This document shows, piece after piece, positions 1 to 13,500 of a stretch of DNA of 64,000 bases. Source of the DNA: Tubiluchus corallicola. Lineage: Eukaryota; Priapulida; Priapulimorpha; Priapulimorphida; Tubiluchidae. Made by a program: the position numbers and the translations under genes. Where the stretch lies: assembly GCA_030141605.1 (NCBI GenBank), contig JAQGDQ010000005.1, forward strand, positions 186,001 to 250,000, given 5' to 3'. Each line of letters begins with the position of its first letter. Position 1 is the stretch's first letter. The notes beneath the pieces are model-generated. The model was not told the DNA's origin and searched no databases. It saw nothing but the letters and a program-made list of their open reading frames with translations.

Positions 1-44
1 GCGTGCGTGTGCGCGTGCGTGTGCGCGTGCGTGTGCGCGTGCCT
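1..44. repeat. 12-bp GCGTGCGTGTGC tandem repeat at window edge
   Basis: Alternating purine-pyrimidine tandem of a 12-bp unit built from GCGT, GTGT and GCGC, over three copies, cut by the left edge of the window. Such tracts can adopt Z-DNA. No gene overlaps it. Confidence 0.9.
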
Positions 45-2040
45 ACTCCCCCCAACAACATCTATATTTGGAAACCGTAATATTGCGTGTAGCAATATGT
101 TTTAAATATTAAAGGCTTTACGATGGGAGAAATTGACAATATTGTAATTAACACTGACGTAATAGCATTCAGCAATGATTCAGTTTGCGTTGTGTACAAT
201 ACTTTTCTCAAAGACAGGCAAGAACAACATGACATTGTTCAAAATGTTTGATAGTCCGTTTGAAAATCCGTAAAAGCCAAAGCAGATGGCGGCGTAAGCG
301 TGTTGCTCTTTGCCACCCAAATACACCAATCACAAGCAATTTGCTCTTATTCCACACCTTTATCTGCTTTTCGCCCAACATTGTCCACATAATAAGCCAC
401 CTTTGTGAATAGGTTCAACAATCAAACGAAATGCTGAAAGAATTCGTAACGTACAATCTGGTTGTACAATACCAAATAAGATGCCTCACCTGAGTTTTGA
501 CGACATGCATGCATCACTGAAGCACTGCAAGGTAAGGAGACTTAGGAGAGGTAACAAAAAAATCACTAAATCTTCATCTACGTATTATGTGCCCAAAAGT
601 AATAGTTATCTTTGATTTCCTCTAACTGTTATTGTTTTAAATGTGTCATTTTGATTTATGTCGATCCTTTACAGCAACAAGAGTCAATAAAAACGAGGGT
701 GACACTACGCACACCCACAATGCGACAATGTGAAAATTGGTTTAATCCATTATTTCAGTCTCAGCTGCATCAAGAGCATTAAATAAACGCAAATTCCGGA
801 GAAAAACACGTGAGATAAGATCTAAAAAGCAGAGTGATTTCGAAAAATAGCCCACCTACAAACAGTTCTACTCGATAATGCGCTAATATTTTCCGTTGGA
901 CTCATGTAAACTGTAACACGCAATAAGTTAACTAGATGATCTTGCACAATCACCAACTTGGTTTTAACTGGGTTCTTCAACTAGAAAAAAATCTGGGTTA
1001 TTTTCAGATTATTGTAAAAAAACAAAGCAAACACAATGAAATATAAATTTGTGGTTCTTTGTTCCTTTTAAGGAAAATGCAATGAATAGTTAAGATCAGC
1101 GCTAAAATTTGTTCCGTGTCTACGAATGGAAAACTTCTTCAGGTAACTAAACTATAGCAACAGAAAGAAGTACACTGGTTCTACACACCATAGATATGAT
1201 AAACCTATAATTTTCCGTAACGAGTTTATTTTTAATTATAGATCGAAAAAACAGATTAAATCTACTGTATTTGTAACTTTAGTCAAGTAGTCGCATAATT
1301 TCTGCTGAAGTTTATCTCAATTCTACTCATAAATTGAGTGCTAAAGTAGCAAAATATATAAACGTTAACTCATACTTTTCTTAAAGACACTGGTTGCTTA
1401 AATTACTTATTTGTTTATTCTACCACTATTTAACAACTGTCGTTTAAGTTAACTGAGACCCTTTCACTTAATACACTTAACTTGTACCTGACAGAATAAA
1501 TTTGTTCAAGGAGCCACACAAAGATGCCTAACAATACAAACTTTCACTTAGCCTAGAACTCATTTTCTGTCAGTGTCTCCGCTCAACAAATGCTGACCAC
1601 AATGGATAACTCAGAAATACTTCACAACATCACGTGCAGAACTAGAATTGTGTGCATTCAAATCTCGCGAGGCACATTTAAACTTGAAAAGTAATTGTCT
1701 GACTATATATTAATACATATCCAAAGAAAAGAGGTATTGGGAAATTCATGAAAAAAATGACGACTGATACAAAAGGGCATCGCGTTCTTAAAAATTGTTC
1801 TGTTTTTTACATTTCTAACTGTTTTTTACCAAGTTTCGTGCGTTAGACTACACTATGCAAAAATATTCGAAATAATTTTTTGAATTGTTTAGCTTAAGCT
1901 ATGATGTTACTCATTCAAGTTTACAGTAAATTTAATGATGAAAAGTTATAAACTATAACAGAACATAAAAAATTGAAAACGAAGAGATGACAAGTAAAGG
2001 AAAAATCAAGAGAGGATATGATAATAAAGAAATGGAAAAT
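45..2040. other. No gene recognised
   Basis: AT-rich sequence with no open frame that has coding character and convincing splice sites. The short frame at 208-390 on the minus strand lacks supporting signals. No RNA gene or transposon end was seen. Confidence 0.5.
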
Positions 2041-2400
2041 AATAAGAATCAGAAGAAAAATAAGTAGCTAGCATTATAATAATAATAAAAATGACAAGAA
2101 AAGGCAAACAGGAGAAAACGAATAAAAGAAATAAAAAAGAAGAAAAATAACAGCAGAGAAACGATGAGATAGAGGCTACAATAAACTAAAGAGGAGATTA
2201 AAAAGAGAAAATACAGAAGAAGAATCAAAATGATACTGATGATGACGACAATGATGATTGTCATAATTATGATGACAAAATACTATTGATCATAGTGATG
2301 ACGATGATAACGATTTGTTGTTGCTGTTGTTGACGTTAATGATAATGATGATGATGAGGAGGAGGAGGAGGAGGAGGACAACGACGACGATGATAACAAT
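2041..2400. repeat. Purine-rich and GAT/GAG cryptic simple repeat
   Basis: Strongly purine-biased plus strand with GAA/AATAAGAA runs, turning into GATGAT and a GGAGGAGG block near 2355-2380, then GACGACGAT. The Met/Arg and Tyr/Leu/Phe-rich frames over it are products of the repeat. Confidence 0.8.
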
Positions 2401-3029
2401 GATGCCAGTAAGTGAAGGTAACATAAGCGTAGATCATCACGACTATCATAGTTATGTCCATAGAGGTTTGCGACAGAGGTTTCATGCGTGTAAAGGCTCA
2501 GTATTGAATAAAGAGATCAGTTTGTGTACATAGAGAAACATATGACACACTCTCACGTGTGTTATGCTAGCACAAAGTATGAACAGGTGAAAATAATACC
2601 ATGAGGGCACACGTACGTAAATCGCTTACCAAGCGTTATGTCAACATGGAAGGCATATGAAATGCATATCAAGTTATCATTGTCAAGTCAAGAAACCACT
2701 GTGAGCGGAATACTTTGCCATCAATAATAGATTGTCCGTAATAGAATGTGAGTTGTAATAAACTGAAAACCAATTCTAATAATCATTTCTCTTTTTATTT
2801 TGCGTGACGGTTTTTGCTTTTGTAGCTGATTTAGAGTAAATTATGTGAAATGTAAAACTGTTGTGCAATGCGTTAACTTTCCCAAAAATATTAAGTTTGA
2901 TGAAATTCAAAATTTTGCATCGAATATTTTGTTTGAAAATAAATTTGCGAAATTTCCACGCAAAAACCAAGAATTTGAAAGCAAAACAAAAAAACGTAGC
3001 ACACAATCTATTATTTGGCGGAGTGATAA

Positions 3030-3340
3030 CATGGTGGTGGAGGTGATGGTGGTGGTGGTAATGATGATGGCGGTGGTGGTGGTGGTGGTGTTGGTGGTGT
3101 TGGTGGTGTTGGTGGTGTTGGTGGGTTAGTGGTGTTGGTGGTGGTGGTGGTGGTGGTGGTGGTGGTGGTGGTGGTGATGGTGGTGGTGGTGGTGGTGTTG
3201 GTGGTGGTGGTGGTGGTTGTGGGGTGGTGGTGGTGGGGAAAGTGGCAGTAGTGATGGTGGTGGTGGGGAAGTTGTGATGGTGGTGGCGGTGGTGATGGCA
3301 GTGGCGGTGGTAGAGGCGGCGGTGGCGGCGGTGATGAGGA
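3030..3340. repeat. (GGT)n microsatellite with GAT and GCG interruptions
   Basis: About 300 bp of GGT repeats (CCA/CAC on the minus strand), interrupted by GTTGGT, GATGGT and GGCGGT variants. The minus-strand His/Pro/Thr-rich frame of 215 codons over it (2776-3423) is an artefact: its flanks have no coding character. Confidence 0.95.
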
Positions 3341-3423
3341 AAATGAATCATCAAATTTTTATAGAAAGCTACCGTTAATAAAACCCATGATAACTGCACT
3401 TTGATGGGATTATCAGTTGCCAT

Positions 3424-6400
3424 TTAGAACGCAATAAATTGAAATTTTTATCAGAAACGATTTCACGGCACCTAACTGTAAAATGGCAGACATGGCACGC
3501 TCAGTCGAATGCAGTCACTATTCTCCCTCTGATTCTTTCTGTCAAATTAATTGCACGGAAAATAGAGATGCTGATAACGGGACAATAAGGCCCAGCGTTG
3601 GACCGCTAATGTGCATACACCGTACAACAATCATTATAACGGAAAGATGAAATTAATCCTAATCGCTATTATCAGCATTACCATCACACATATCACATCA
3701 TTACCATCACTGTATTGCTTAGTAGCTGTGTGGTAGCCACTTGTGCAGTTAGTAAATATTTAGCTATGTTTAAGAAACAAAATTGTGGATCTAAAGCAAT
3801 AATAGAGCTCATTACTAATAGTATGTTACCAACGAGACGGATTTACCAATTTATTTAAAATCACAAAAAACTAAAATTAATTATGCCAATTAAATCAATA
3901 TAACCATACTTTCAAAAATTTAAAACGTAAATTGAAAATCCTGTACTATCAATTTTTTTATTGCACTTTATAATTTTGTAGCACTTTAAACGAAATTTAA
4001 ATGCTATCGCTATTTATAAAAATTCAAATACATGTTTTTATTAATTCAAATACACGTAAATCCGATAATTTGTTTATTCGAATTTCAACATCATTAATTT
4101 AATTATATTTGTTCAAGTTTAACATCAGCTGAAATAATTAATCATAGTTTACGCTTCGTCACATTTCCCTTCTCCTATTCCACACAATTATTTTAATATT
4201 TTTTCCCGATAAAATTAAGCTGCAAGGGTTAATTTCCATTTAAAAGTTGTTGTACTGTACCATCAAATTTCGCTTCAGAAAATTTAAAATCTTTTATGTG
4301 ATTTCATCATGCAGTAATACAAAACTGCGGCACTATCCTACAGCTAATGAGAAATGAATAGTCTGTCTCATTTGTAGGTATATTTATATTATATTGTTGA
4401 GGGGTGGAACACCTGGGTTTTTAACTAGCATCGAATAAACAATCATTTTCTAACTGTCAATAGCACAAGCGCGGTGAAGCTGATTCGCCCAGATCAGAAT
4501 ACCTGCAATTAACAAGCAATTATGCGACAGTTAGCGAGCATTCTATCCTTGTAATAATTCAATTATATTTGACTGAACATAAACGCTCGTTAAGGAAGAA
4601 TTAATAAGGTGCGGTGAATTTTTAAACGAAATTTGTTTTGAATCTAAAATAATTATAGTACTACAAAAGTATTATAGAAATTGTTTTAACGTTATACAGC
4701 TTTCATTGTCGATACTGTTATTTTGTAATTTATTGAAAACGAAAAACATTATTTAATGTAAAAGATCCGCCATACACAGTGAGCTGTTCGGTGTTTACGA
4801 TTCAGGCATCACGGAATGCTTAACAACAAAATGAATAGATATTATTAATTTTAATTAGTTCATTAAACCTATTAATTTGTTAATTACTAGATCTGTTTTA
4901 TTAAATGTGCCAATTGTTGACATTAAACGTTTCGTTTAATCTCGAAAGTGTTTATAATTTAATGATGTTTCGATGAGCTTTTCATGTGTAATCTTGAAAA
5001 TATTTTTAAAAATTATTCCCCGACAGGTTTGTTACAAATTTTAATTCTCGCTGCTTTTTCTAAGATGCACGCCTTGTTGCAAGTCGTCCAAATTTCGTGT
5101 ATTCGACTATTAGACACTGTGGATAGCTTTTTTTGAGGAGGGTGTTGTATTCACCTCATTTCAGCTACGAAGCGCTCCAGTTGAGCTTAATAAATGGCTA
5201 CCCTGAGTGTTGAATATGCAAATGAGTAATTTCTAGAGTAAGCTTTACCCTGCTTATGTACCGTGTCTTCCGAACAACTATTACGAACCAATTAGGCAGA
5301 AAGGGAACACAATACAAGCAAATTACATGGACTTATCTCATACAAGCAGTAAGCACAATGCAGGACATTGATACTTATTACACAAAGAATGCCAGGTAAG
5401 TAAAAACAGCTTTCATTTATGGCGGAATGCCAAATTTTTGGCTTCCTAATATTTGACTGTCTCTGCAGTAAGTTATCGAGTTTTATCAGTTTATCTCTGT
5501 TATAGTTAACAAAATCAGTTAACGTGTCTCCCTTCATTGCGACCCATGTTTAATTAGTTATAGTTATCTAATCTTTAGTTAATCTCCAACTTATCTAGTC
5601 TCTAACTGATTATCTAAAATTTGAAGTTGCTTAGTAGCGAGTGAAAATGGATAAGTTACACAGGAAGGAACAAAAGAAGTATAAAAGGATAAAAGAAACA
5701 AGACAGAAAAGAGAAAAACAAAAGGAAAGAATGGAGAATGGAGAGATGGGGAAAAGAAATGGTGGAAAGAAGGGAGCGAGAAAAATATAAAAACCAATTT
5801 CTGTGCACCGATTTTTCTGTGAGGTAAGACCCACGTATTAATAACAATTCGCCATTCTAAAGTATTACAACAGAATTTGAAACACCTGCCTGATTCCAGC
5901 AATATGCACAACGATATAAGGCCATTGTCTAACCCACTTATGTTAAAGAGGATTATCTCTAGCAACTGTTTTTGCCTTCCAGTGCAGCACAGCTGTCGAC
6001 CTGCCATTGTTAATCATCCACAAAAAGTTCCACGATATTTTCATGTGTAAAAGTGGCTTGAAAATTTTAGCCTTTAAGTTAAAACGAAGTTCGGTTGTCA
6101 TAATAAAATTTTATGGGCGTTAAAAAATTTCCAAAACCATTTAGGATTTTCTGAAAAGGAGCGTAGTGCAATTTATAGTTTTACTATAATTTGAGCAATT
6201 AATTTACACGATCTAAAGCAATAGTTGTTATTGTGCTAGTTGGTTAGCAAGTTGAAGTTGAGATTTAGGCCTACATGATATTTTCTGAAAAATACACCTA
6301 AGCACTAAGCATTAATAAGCTTTGCCTTGCCGATTGCTATTCAGTTTATAAGTTGTAAGGTAATTTGTTTTTGCATTCTCGAATTTTGTAGAGCCGATTC

Positions 6401-8261
6401 TAAAATAATGTCTTAATTAAATTCGAAATAGGCTTACTTTAGAGAAAAATGGTACGCTACTGCGCTTTTCAACATAAATAAATCATTTATTGAAGAAGAA
6501 AGCAGAATGCACCAGGCATTGACCAAACCAACACAGCGGCACGTGCCTAAATCAATCAGACAATAGCCACTGACCTTATTGTAACTGATCAATAAACAAA
6601 TAGTGTCTAGCGTAGCTCGTTTTTACAAATGTTCGTTTTCCATAAAAATGGGTACTCATATCAAACTGGGTTGAAACGTGAGTTGGCGTTTGTAGCCTGA
6701 AGGACAGTCTCAAGGATGACATCCGTCTGTTTGATTACAGGTTTGAAGCCCAGATCTAATTTAAGCCTGTTCTACATTGTAATCTCTTGATCTGTATTAC
6801 TTAGCACGTGGGCGGTGGTAGTGGTGGCATTCCAATTCTCAAGTTGCTGATTTTGATGTTATTTAGAAATCATAAAACGTCATGGCATAATGTGGCCTAA
6901 TTTGGGTCTTGCAATATTTAAACGTGCCATCCTTTAAGGACAGCAGTCGATGGATCTCCATGGACTAACACGTGCTAAGTGAATTCTCTTTTAAACTAAA
7001 AGAGGGTTTAGTTGGTACAGGCCTACTAAAGTAGCTTTAAATACAAATACCTTGAATGACAGTCTATTAAATCAAACAATAATTTTTTACCCTAGGAAGT
7101 GGCCTTGCAGCGGTCCAAACTGTACAAAAATTATGATTTATAGGTTGTAATTTATTTAGGTGCGCTGCACGTGGTAAAAACAATTTAGTAAAAATACTGT
7201 GTGATTTGAAAAATCCAAGTGTATACATGTACTTGGTAAAAATGCTGAGTGAAACTTTCTTTGGTTGCGATTCAGATGCATCACTATTTTGATCAGCCGG
7301 TATTAAGCTGCTGCCATCTATTAGCAGTTAACGACGAACTGTTTGCGCACAAGGGGTTCTTACAAAATTTTTTCATTAGCTTAGTACTAAACTTACAATG
7401 TTGCCGCCAGTTTTAGGAGCAAGACGACGTCTAGGTAATATTCCTATCAATTCATTTTCCTGAAATAATAAGGAAATTAATAGCTTTCGTAATTTGGGTT
7501 GCACTTCATCTTTTCCAAATTAAAAAAATACAGTGGACATGTTTAAATTTCTAACACTAAAATACCATACATGTAATATACAACATGAACTTATAACCAC
7601 AAAGAATAAAAAATGCATTATTTTAGTAACCTGATTCTTGCACATAGATTTACGTATTTAAACAATAGATACCTTATTATATGCTGCAGAAGCATAGCTT
7701 AATGTAGGCACTTGTTTTAGTAAGCTCTGGCGTAAGAAGCTCTCTTCTTTCATAGCACGCATACTAAAAATAATTATATCAGAATATTACTTCAACTAAA
7801 CAATAAATTTCTTCTTGTAAGAAAAATCACTACTGGCGACTCGTGACGCTGAAAGTTAAGCCACAACTGACCAGTTATCGCATAGTAATAATTATTGCTC
7901 CAAATTATTTAATCTAAACACTGAAAAAGTTACTAACCTAGAGTTTGAACTAATTTAATTAATAAAAATTAAAGTTATTTACAATGGACAGTGTTATGCT
8001 AATTTCCTGTGATTTACTAATATTATTTTTATCACTACTGCCGCTGTCATTGCTGTTGCTTATTTGCATCTTGTTATGTTTATTTCTCATGTTTATTTTC
8101 TAATATTTAGTTTTTGTTGTATGATGAAATGCAACACGGCATCTTCGTCCTATAGCTTACCATTTGTAGTAGATGATTTAGTAGTTAATGCTCTGTTGTT
8201 GTTGAAAAATATTCATTGCAAAAATGTTCACATTGGAAAAAATGGTGTTAAATGACCTTTC
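3424..8261. other. Long AT-rich stretch, no gene recognised
   Basis: Intergenic sequence, or the distal end of the minus-strand gene that starts at 22042 if its last exon splices onward from 8452. I found no exon with both splice sites and a matching phase. The frames at 5292-5537 and 5591-6007 lie on purine-rich or low-complexity sequence and are not supported. Confidence 0.45.
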
Positions 8262-8540
8262 TTACTTTTCCTGCATTATTGAAAATCTTCTGGTCCACAT
8301 CCGGTTTACTCTACTCAGTTCTGCTTTTAACCTGTTGAAATTTGAAAATTTAATGACTTTTACTCGGTTATTACGGCAAATAAATGCATTTATGAGCAGA
8401 CGTTCTACAAAGAAGTAGTAAAAACATAACATCAGGTAAAACATAGCATACTGTTTAATTTCCTTCTCTAATTCTTGCTGCTGATACAACGGAAGTTGCT
8501 GCTGCTCCTCCAACTCTGTCACTTCGTCCAGATCATGAAC
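8262..8540 (-). CDS. Exon 11 of coiled-coil gene, probable last exon
   Basis: Acceptor GTGGCAG before 8540 opens in phase 0 to VHDLDEVTELEEQQQLPLYQ, then ELEKEIKQ. The frame stays open to a stop at 8262-8264, but the part after 8452 turns hydrophobic (MFYLMLCFYYFF), unlike the rest of the protein. A possible donor, ACA|GTATGC after 8452, would end the exon earlier. The true C-terminus is therefore uncertain. Confidence 0.55.
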   Translation of the reverse strand, partial: VHDLDEVTELEEQQQLPLYQQQELEKEIKQYAMFYLMLCFYYFFVERLLINAFICRNNRVKVIKFSNFNRLKAELSRVNRMWTRRFSIMQEK

Positions 8541-11500
8541 CTGCCACAATTTTAACACAAATAATAACAATTATTTGACAATCTTTTTAGATACGTATAC
8601 ACCTACGACTTTATGAGGTAGGACAAAACTGCACACAATTACAGGCAAATTTTGTATTTGAAAAGTTTGCAATGACCGTATAATTGAATAGGAGGCAGAA
8701 AACAAAACAAACAGAACATTGCCCAAATTAGTCGCAAAATAAAAGCGGAGGTAGAAGAAAGAAAGTTACAGAAGGAAATCCAAAATCTACGAAAATTTAT
8801 AGTTATATAGTTTACAGAAGTTAGTTATAAATATCATATAAAAATACAGATCGTACCTTGCGTGTGCGTTATTCAGCTTTTAGCCTCTATATTGTTTTGC
8901 ATTTTTTGCATCGTAGAAAAAAAACCTTAATATTTTCTAATTGCTACTTACTGTGGTTTCTAACGTAGAAGGTTGAGTAATTTTTATTTGTACTTTTAGT
9001 TCTTTTCTTTTTTCGCCCTGGGCTTTTTGTGGCAACTCTTCCAATTCATCTTCTGACCTTACTTCTGATTTTTGCAACTCATCTATTTTCCCCTCCTTTG
9101 CTGTCATCTTTCTTGTTTCCGGCAACTCTTTTATCTCCACTCGTTTAGTTGTCTGTTCTCCCTTTTCAGTTGTTGACTCTTCTTGTGTTTTTATTAACGC
9201 GTTTAGACTCTCTATTGTCACCCTACGAGCCTTTTGCAGTTCCTTTAGCTTGTTTTGCGGTTTTTGCTTTATCCCTTCCTTTAACGGCTTTAACTGCTTA
9301 TCCTGTTTGCTCTCTACCTTCTCCCCTGCAGGTTTCTCTTTTGCAAGTTTCTGAGGCGTTGCTCGAGAAGTGAATTGAGATTTTCTTCTCGGCGATCGTG
9401 CTGAACTCTTTCTCCGCGATTTTCTCCTCAGTCGTGATTCTCTCCTTGCAACTACTGACGTTTTCCTAGCTGCTGACTCTCTTCTCGTGCCTGCTGCTGA
9501 TGCTTTTCTTGGTGTTTTCTTCGGGGGCTTAGCCGGTTCTTCCTTTGTTTCTTTTGCACGTTGAGCAGGCTTTTCAAACTGTTTGGTGATTTCATCAACT
9601 TTTCGTGCCATTTCTTTAATGTGGCTTATTTCTTGCTGCTCCAGCTAGAAAATAACATACAACAACGTGGTTATAATTGAACTGGCTTGGTTGTTGCACT
9701 ATAACAGTCTAGTCCTCTATCAAAGACATCTTACCCTTTGTTGAATTTTACTCTTCTCATCTTCCAGTTGTCGTTGTAGGTCTTCGACAAGTAAGTTTAA
9801 CTGCAAAAAATTAAGAACATTAAGAAGATTTTCGCGACCTAGGGAAGGTGAAATAGCCATCCAGTGCATGAGCTGTCCAATAAGCTCATGTTTGGACTAG
9901 TTGTCAAACGATGGCGCCACGTACTTAAATTCAATCATTCCATGGTGAACATAGTTTTCGGTATTGGTGCGTTTAGACTGCCTATTTGACTGATTTTTAG
10001 TGGATTCATTTTTTATAAGCTGGTTCCGTTTTTAGAAGCTGAGTGCAATAAGTAATTAAGTTTAAGGTAATAATGAGTTTATTAATATTTTTAGCTTCTT
10101 ATGCCACAAAGTATCACAAAGTAACCATCGATAGGAATCATCAAGTAGCTCTCCAAAACCTAACTAGAACAAATAGTTAAGAACAAGAGAAATTTAGTAA
10201 TTACATTTCTGGTATCTTACCTTTCGGTTGTCTTTCTTTTCTTGAGAAAGTTTTTTCTCGAGAGTTGCCGAGTTTGCGGCTTTAAATAAAAAATAATGAT
10301 AATAAATTTCATAAGTTTACCATAGTTTAAAACAGAATAATAAACCTATGAAATGCTTCTTAATGTATTTAATTTATGTGAATATTCGCAGCGCCATGTA
10401 TGCGATTCAAGAAAAAATCCGCAATTCACTGTTAATTTCGTTGCTTTAAAACATGTTCTATGTTGTGATTGTACGTGCAAGTGTTACTGCAGCGACAAGG
10501 TTGACAATAAAGCTGTCCATTTTGTCCTGTAATGCGGCAACTGCAAAGTGCCGAACTCTCTTGCACCAATATGATAACTACGACCGATAAATAGTACATT
10601 GTGGAAAATTGTTCAACAGGTATAAGTTACTTTCACTTTTCAAACTCGAGCATTTTTGTTATTTTTAACAAAGTAATATTGGTAAGTTTATAGTCACAAG
10701 TAAACAGGCTGTACAATTCTCTCTAAATTCATGTACTTTATGTCCTTGAATGATTAAGACAAAGGTATAAGCAGCTATGACAGAAAATATGGAAAGCCCG
10801 CAAGGAAGCATAAAGAACGGTTGCTCTTCTCAAGGCAATGTAACAGCCTAAAATCTATATTATGTAGATATGTAGATTGCGTAGATATGTGGAAAAATGT
10901 AGATTGCGACTTGCTGAACGAAAAACGTCTGTCTTGTTCAGCTGATTTCTTACTATCTCTGTAAGAGTCAGAAGATTATCGGTTGATGTGTCAACAGACT
11001 ACTCAAGTCAATTAATTAACAGTAGCAGTATTCAGAGTACTGTGTAAGTGTCAACAGGTACCCAGCTTCTAAAAGTTCAAAGCAAGTGAATTCTTGAACA
11101 TTTACTCTCTTCCTTGAAAGTGCAAGTACATTCGCGTTAATTACAAGTATTGTACTAATTACAGATTACACAGTAAAGGTGCTTACAGAATACTCAGTTC
11201 CTGATATGTGTCAGCAGAGTACTCAGTTTCTTATCAGTGATAACAGGATACCCAGCTTTTAAATATGTCAGCAGGGTATTCCGCTCTTTATAAATGTCAA
11301 TAGAGTACTTTATTTTCTTATAAATTTTAACAGCGTATTTTCTGTCTGAAGTTCAGTAGCAGTGTCTTTAGAAACCTCAATTTCCTATACGTGCCAATAG
11401 AATACAACAGGATAAACGAGTATTCAGGTGCCTTTAATGTGAGAAAGGCACCTGGTATTTGGTCCCTTAGTGTGAGCATGTTGCAATATGAAATACTAAA

Positions 11501-13429
11501 TCTTCAACAATAGCCTCAATTTATTACAACTACAACAATCACTAAAACTTCATAAACATAAATTTCATTGGCACCTACAAATACATACCCAGGCGCTCGA
11601 CTTCAGCACTTCTACCGGGTGCGCTGGCGTGTGAATCCACTTTGTTCAAAGCATCAGATGTTGCACGTCGCTCAAGCTCGGTTTCTGTTAATGTCGTCAT
11701 ATTTGTCTAAAATAACAGTAAGTGCCTGAAGATTACGTACTCTGGACAAAGGTACGTTAGCCTTGAAGTTTTGAACAAGGGTATTTTTCAACATATTACG
11801 GTTGGCTGGGCTGCAAATCTGTTTATTTAACACAATTATCAAGTTTGCAATGGCGCATGTCAATGCATTTTTTGAGTAGGAAACTTTTTTCAATTATGCT
11901 ACATATAAATCCGTCCAGAAAATATTTGTTTGCTTTCAGCAAAAAAGCTGATAAAATTGCGTCTAAATTTGAATCTAATACTGACATTTGATACAAGTCC
12001 AATAACTTGAGCTCCAGAACGTACAGTTTATTCTGTTTAAGACGAGTTTTTGCCTTAACAGCAGATATTCTAAGCTGCAATAACAGTAATAAAATCGGCT
12101 ACGAAGCCGTTTACACTCAAAAGCTAGGACTAACTTTTGTTGGAACAAAATTACTTTCTAATCATGAGTTTTTCGCCAAAGCCAAATTTCGCCAAAGTAA
12201 TTTCCTAAACAAACAAAAGAATTTTGCCCCAATGACAACCTCTATACGTGATGATTGCTTATTTTTGCAGAATTTTGAACCTGGATATTCAAGCGCTAAA
12301 CATTCATGCCTGAAACGATTGATTTATTTGCAGTAAAATCTGTGCACCTCTTAATGCGTGTAAGAGACAAAAGGTCAACGACTAAGTTTACGTCAAGTCA
12401 GTGGCAATCAACGACAATGGCAAAAGTGACGCAACAATAACACAAAAACAGCTGCAGCACCAGCAGCGGCGGCGATAACGACGACGACGACGACGACAAC
12501 AACAACAACAACAACAACTACGACAAGGACGACAATACCGCAGAGAGAGATACCCACACGTTGTCTTCTACAAGCACAATATAACACTGTGTTATCTACG
12601 AAAAGAGAGATTAATAATTCCAAAAACCAACCGATCTTTGTTTTAATCCAAGTAGTGATCTGTCTCGAATTCCTGGAAGTTTTATCTGTAATTACAAAAT
12701 CAGTTAAAACATAAAATTTTAGCTTATTTTCTACGTCAACTGATTGCATTTACATTTATAAGCAAATTTAAAGCTATTTAATAATATTAAAAAATTTGCA
12801 GGTCACATACAAGATAAAACGAAAAGAATAGTAATAAGCTTAAGTGAAAATTGTTAAACTCAGCAATCATTAATCTGATTTGTCACATATGTTTCTTTTT
12901 GTAAAGTAGATATAAGCTGATACACACCGACTGGGCGGAAATGCTGCCTTTGCGAAATGTTCTTTTGTTTTCTATCAATAAAGTTCCAGACTTTCCCGAC
13001 TGCAATAATAATTTAGACATCAAATGACAAAAAAGTATCGCAAAACAAAATTTCGCTAAATTACAACTTACGCGTAAATATCGTTTGTATAAAAATTCTT
13101 CACATTACAGATCGGAATTTAGAATTCAACGACAGAAGTTGGTCCTACTCAAAGCAGTTCAACTGTTGCGGCGAGACCAGACATTGACTCATTATCAAGG
13201 ATAAAATCCTCTAAGATGAGATACTGAATCGGCCGAAGTATCTTAGCCACATCCGGGTGTAGATACATCCTTCCTCTATGTATGTAGCCAAAATTAGTGT
13301 GCGGGTAAAATTACCAAATACTAGTGTCGAACCGGCCATCTACCAACCATGCACTGTCCAGGCTCGGCGCACTATTTTTAACTTAAGTCGCCAAACACAT
13401 GCAGTTAAAACGCGAATATTCCCCTGGCC

Positions 13430-13500
<71 letters not shown>

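Noticed and set aside
2776-3423. 215-codon His/Pro/Thr-rich frame
   Set aside because: It lies on the GGT microsatellite; the flanking codons have no protein-like composition.
5591-6007. 138-codon Phe/Ser/Pro-rich minus-strand frame
   Set aside because: It lies on a purine-rich cryptic repeat at 5690-5800, with no splice or family support.
9149-9373. Plus-strand 74-codon Leu-rich frame
   Set aside because: Antisense shadow of exon 10 of the coiled-coil gene.
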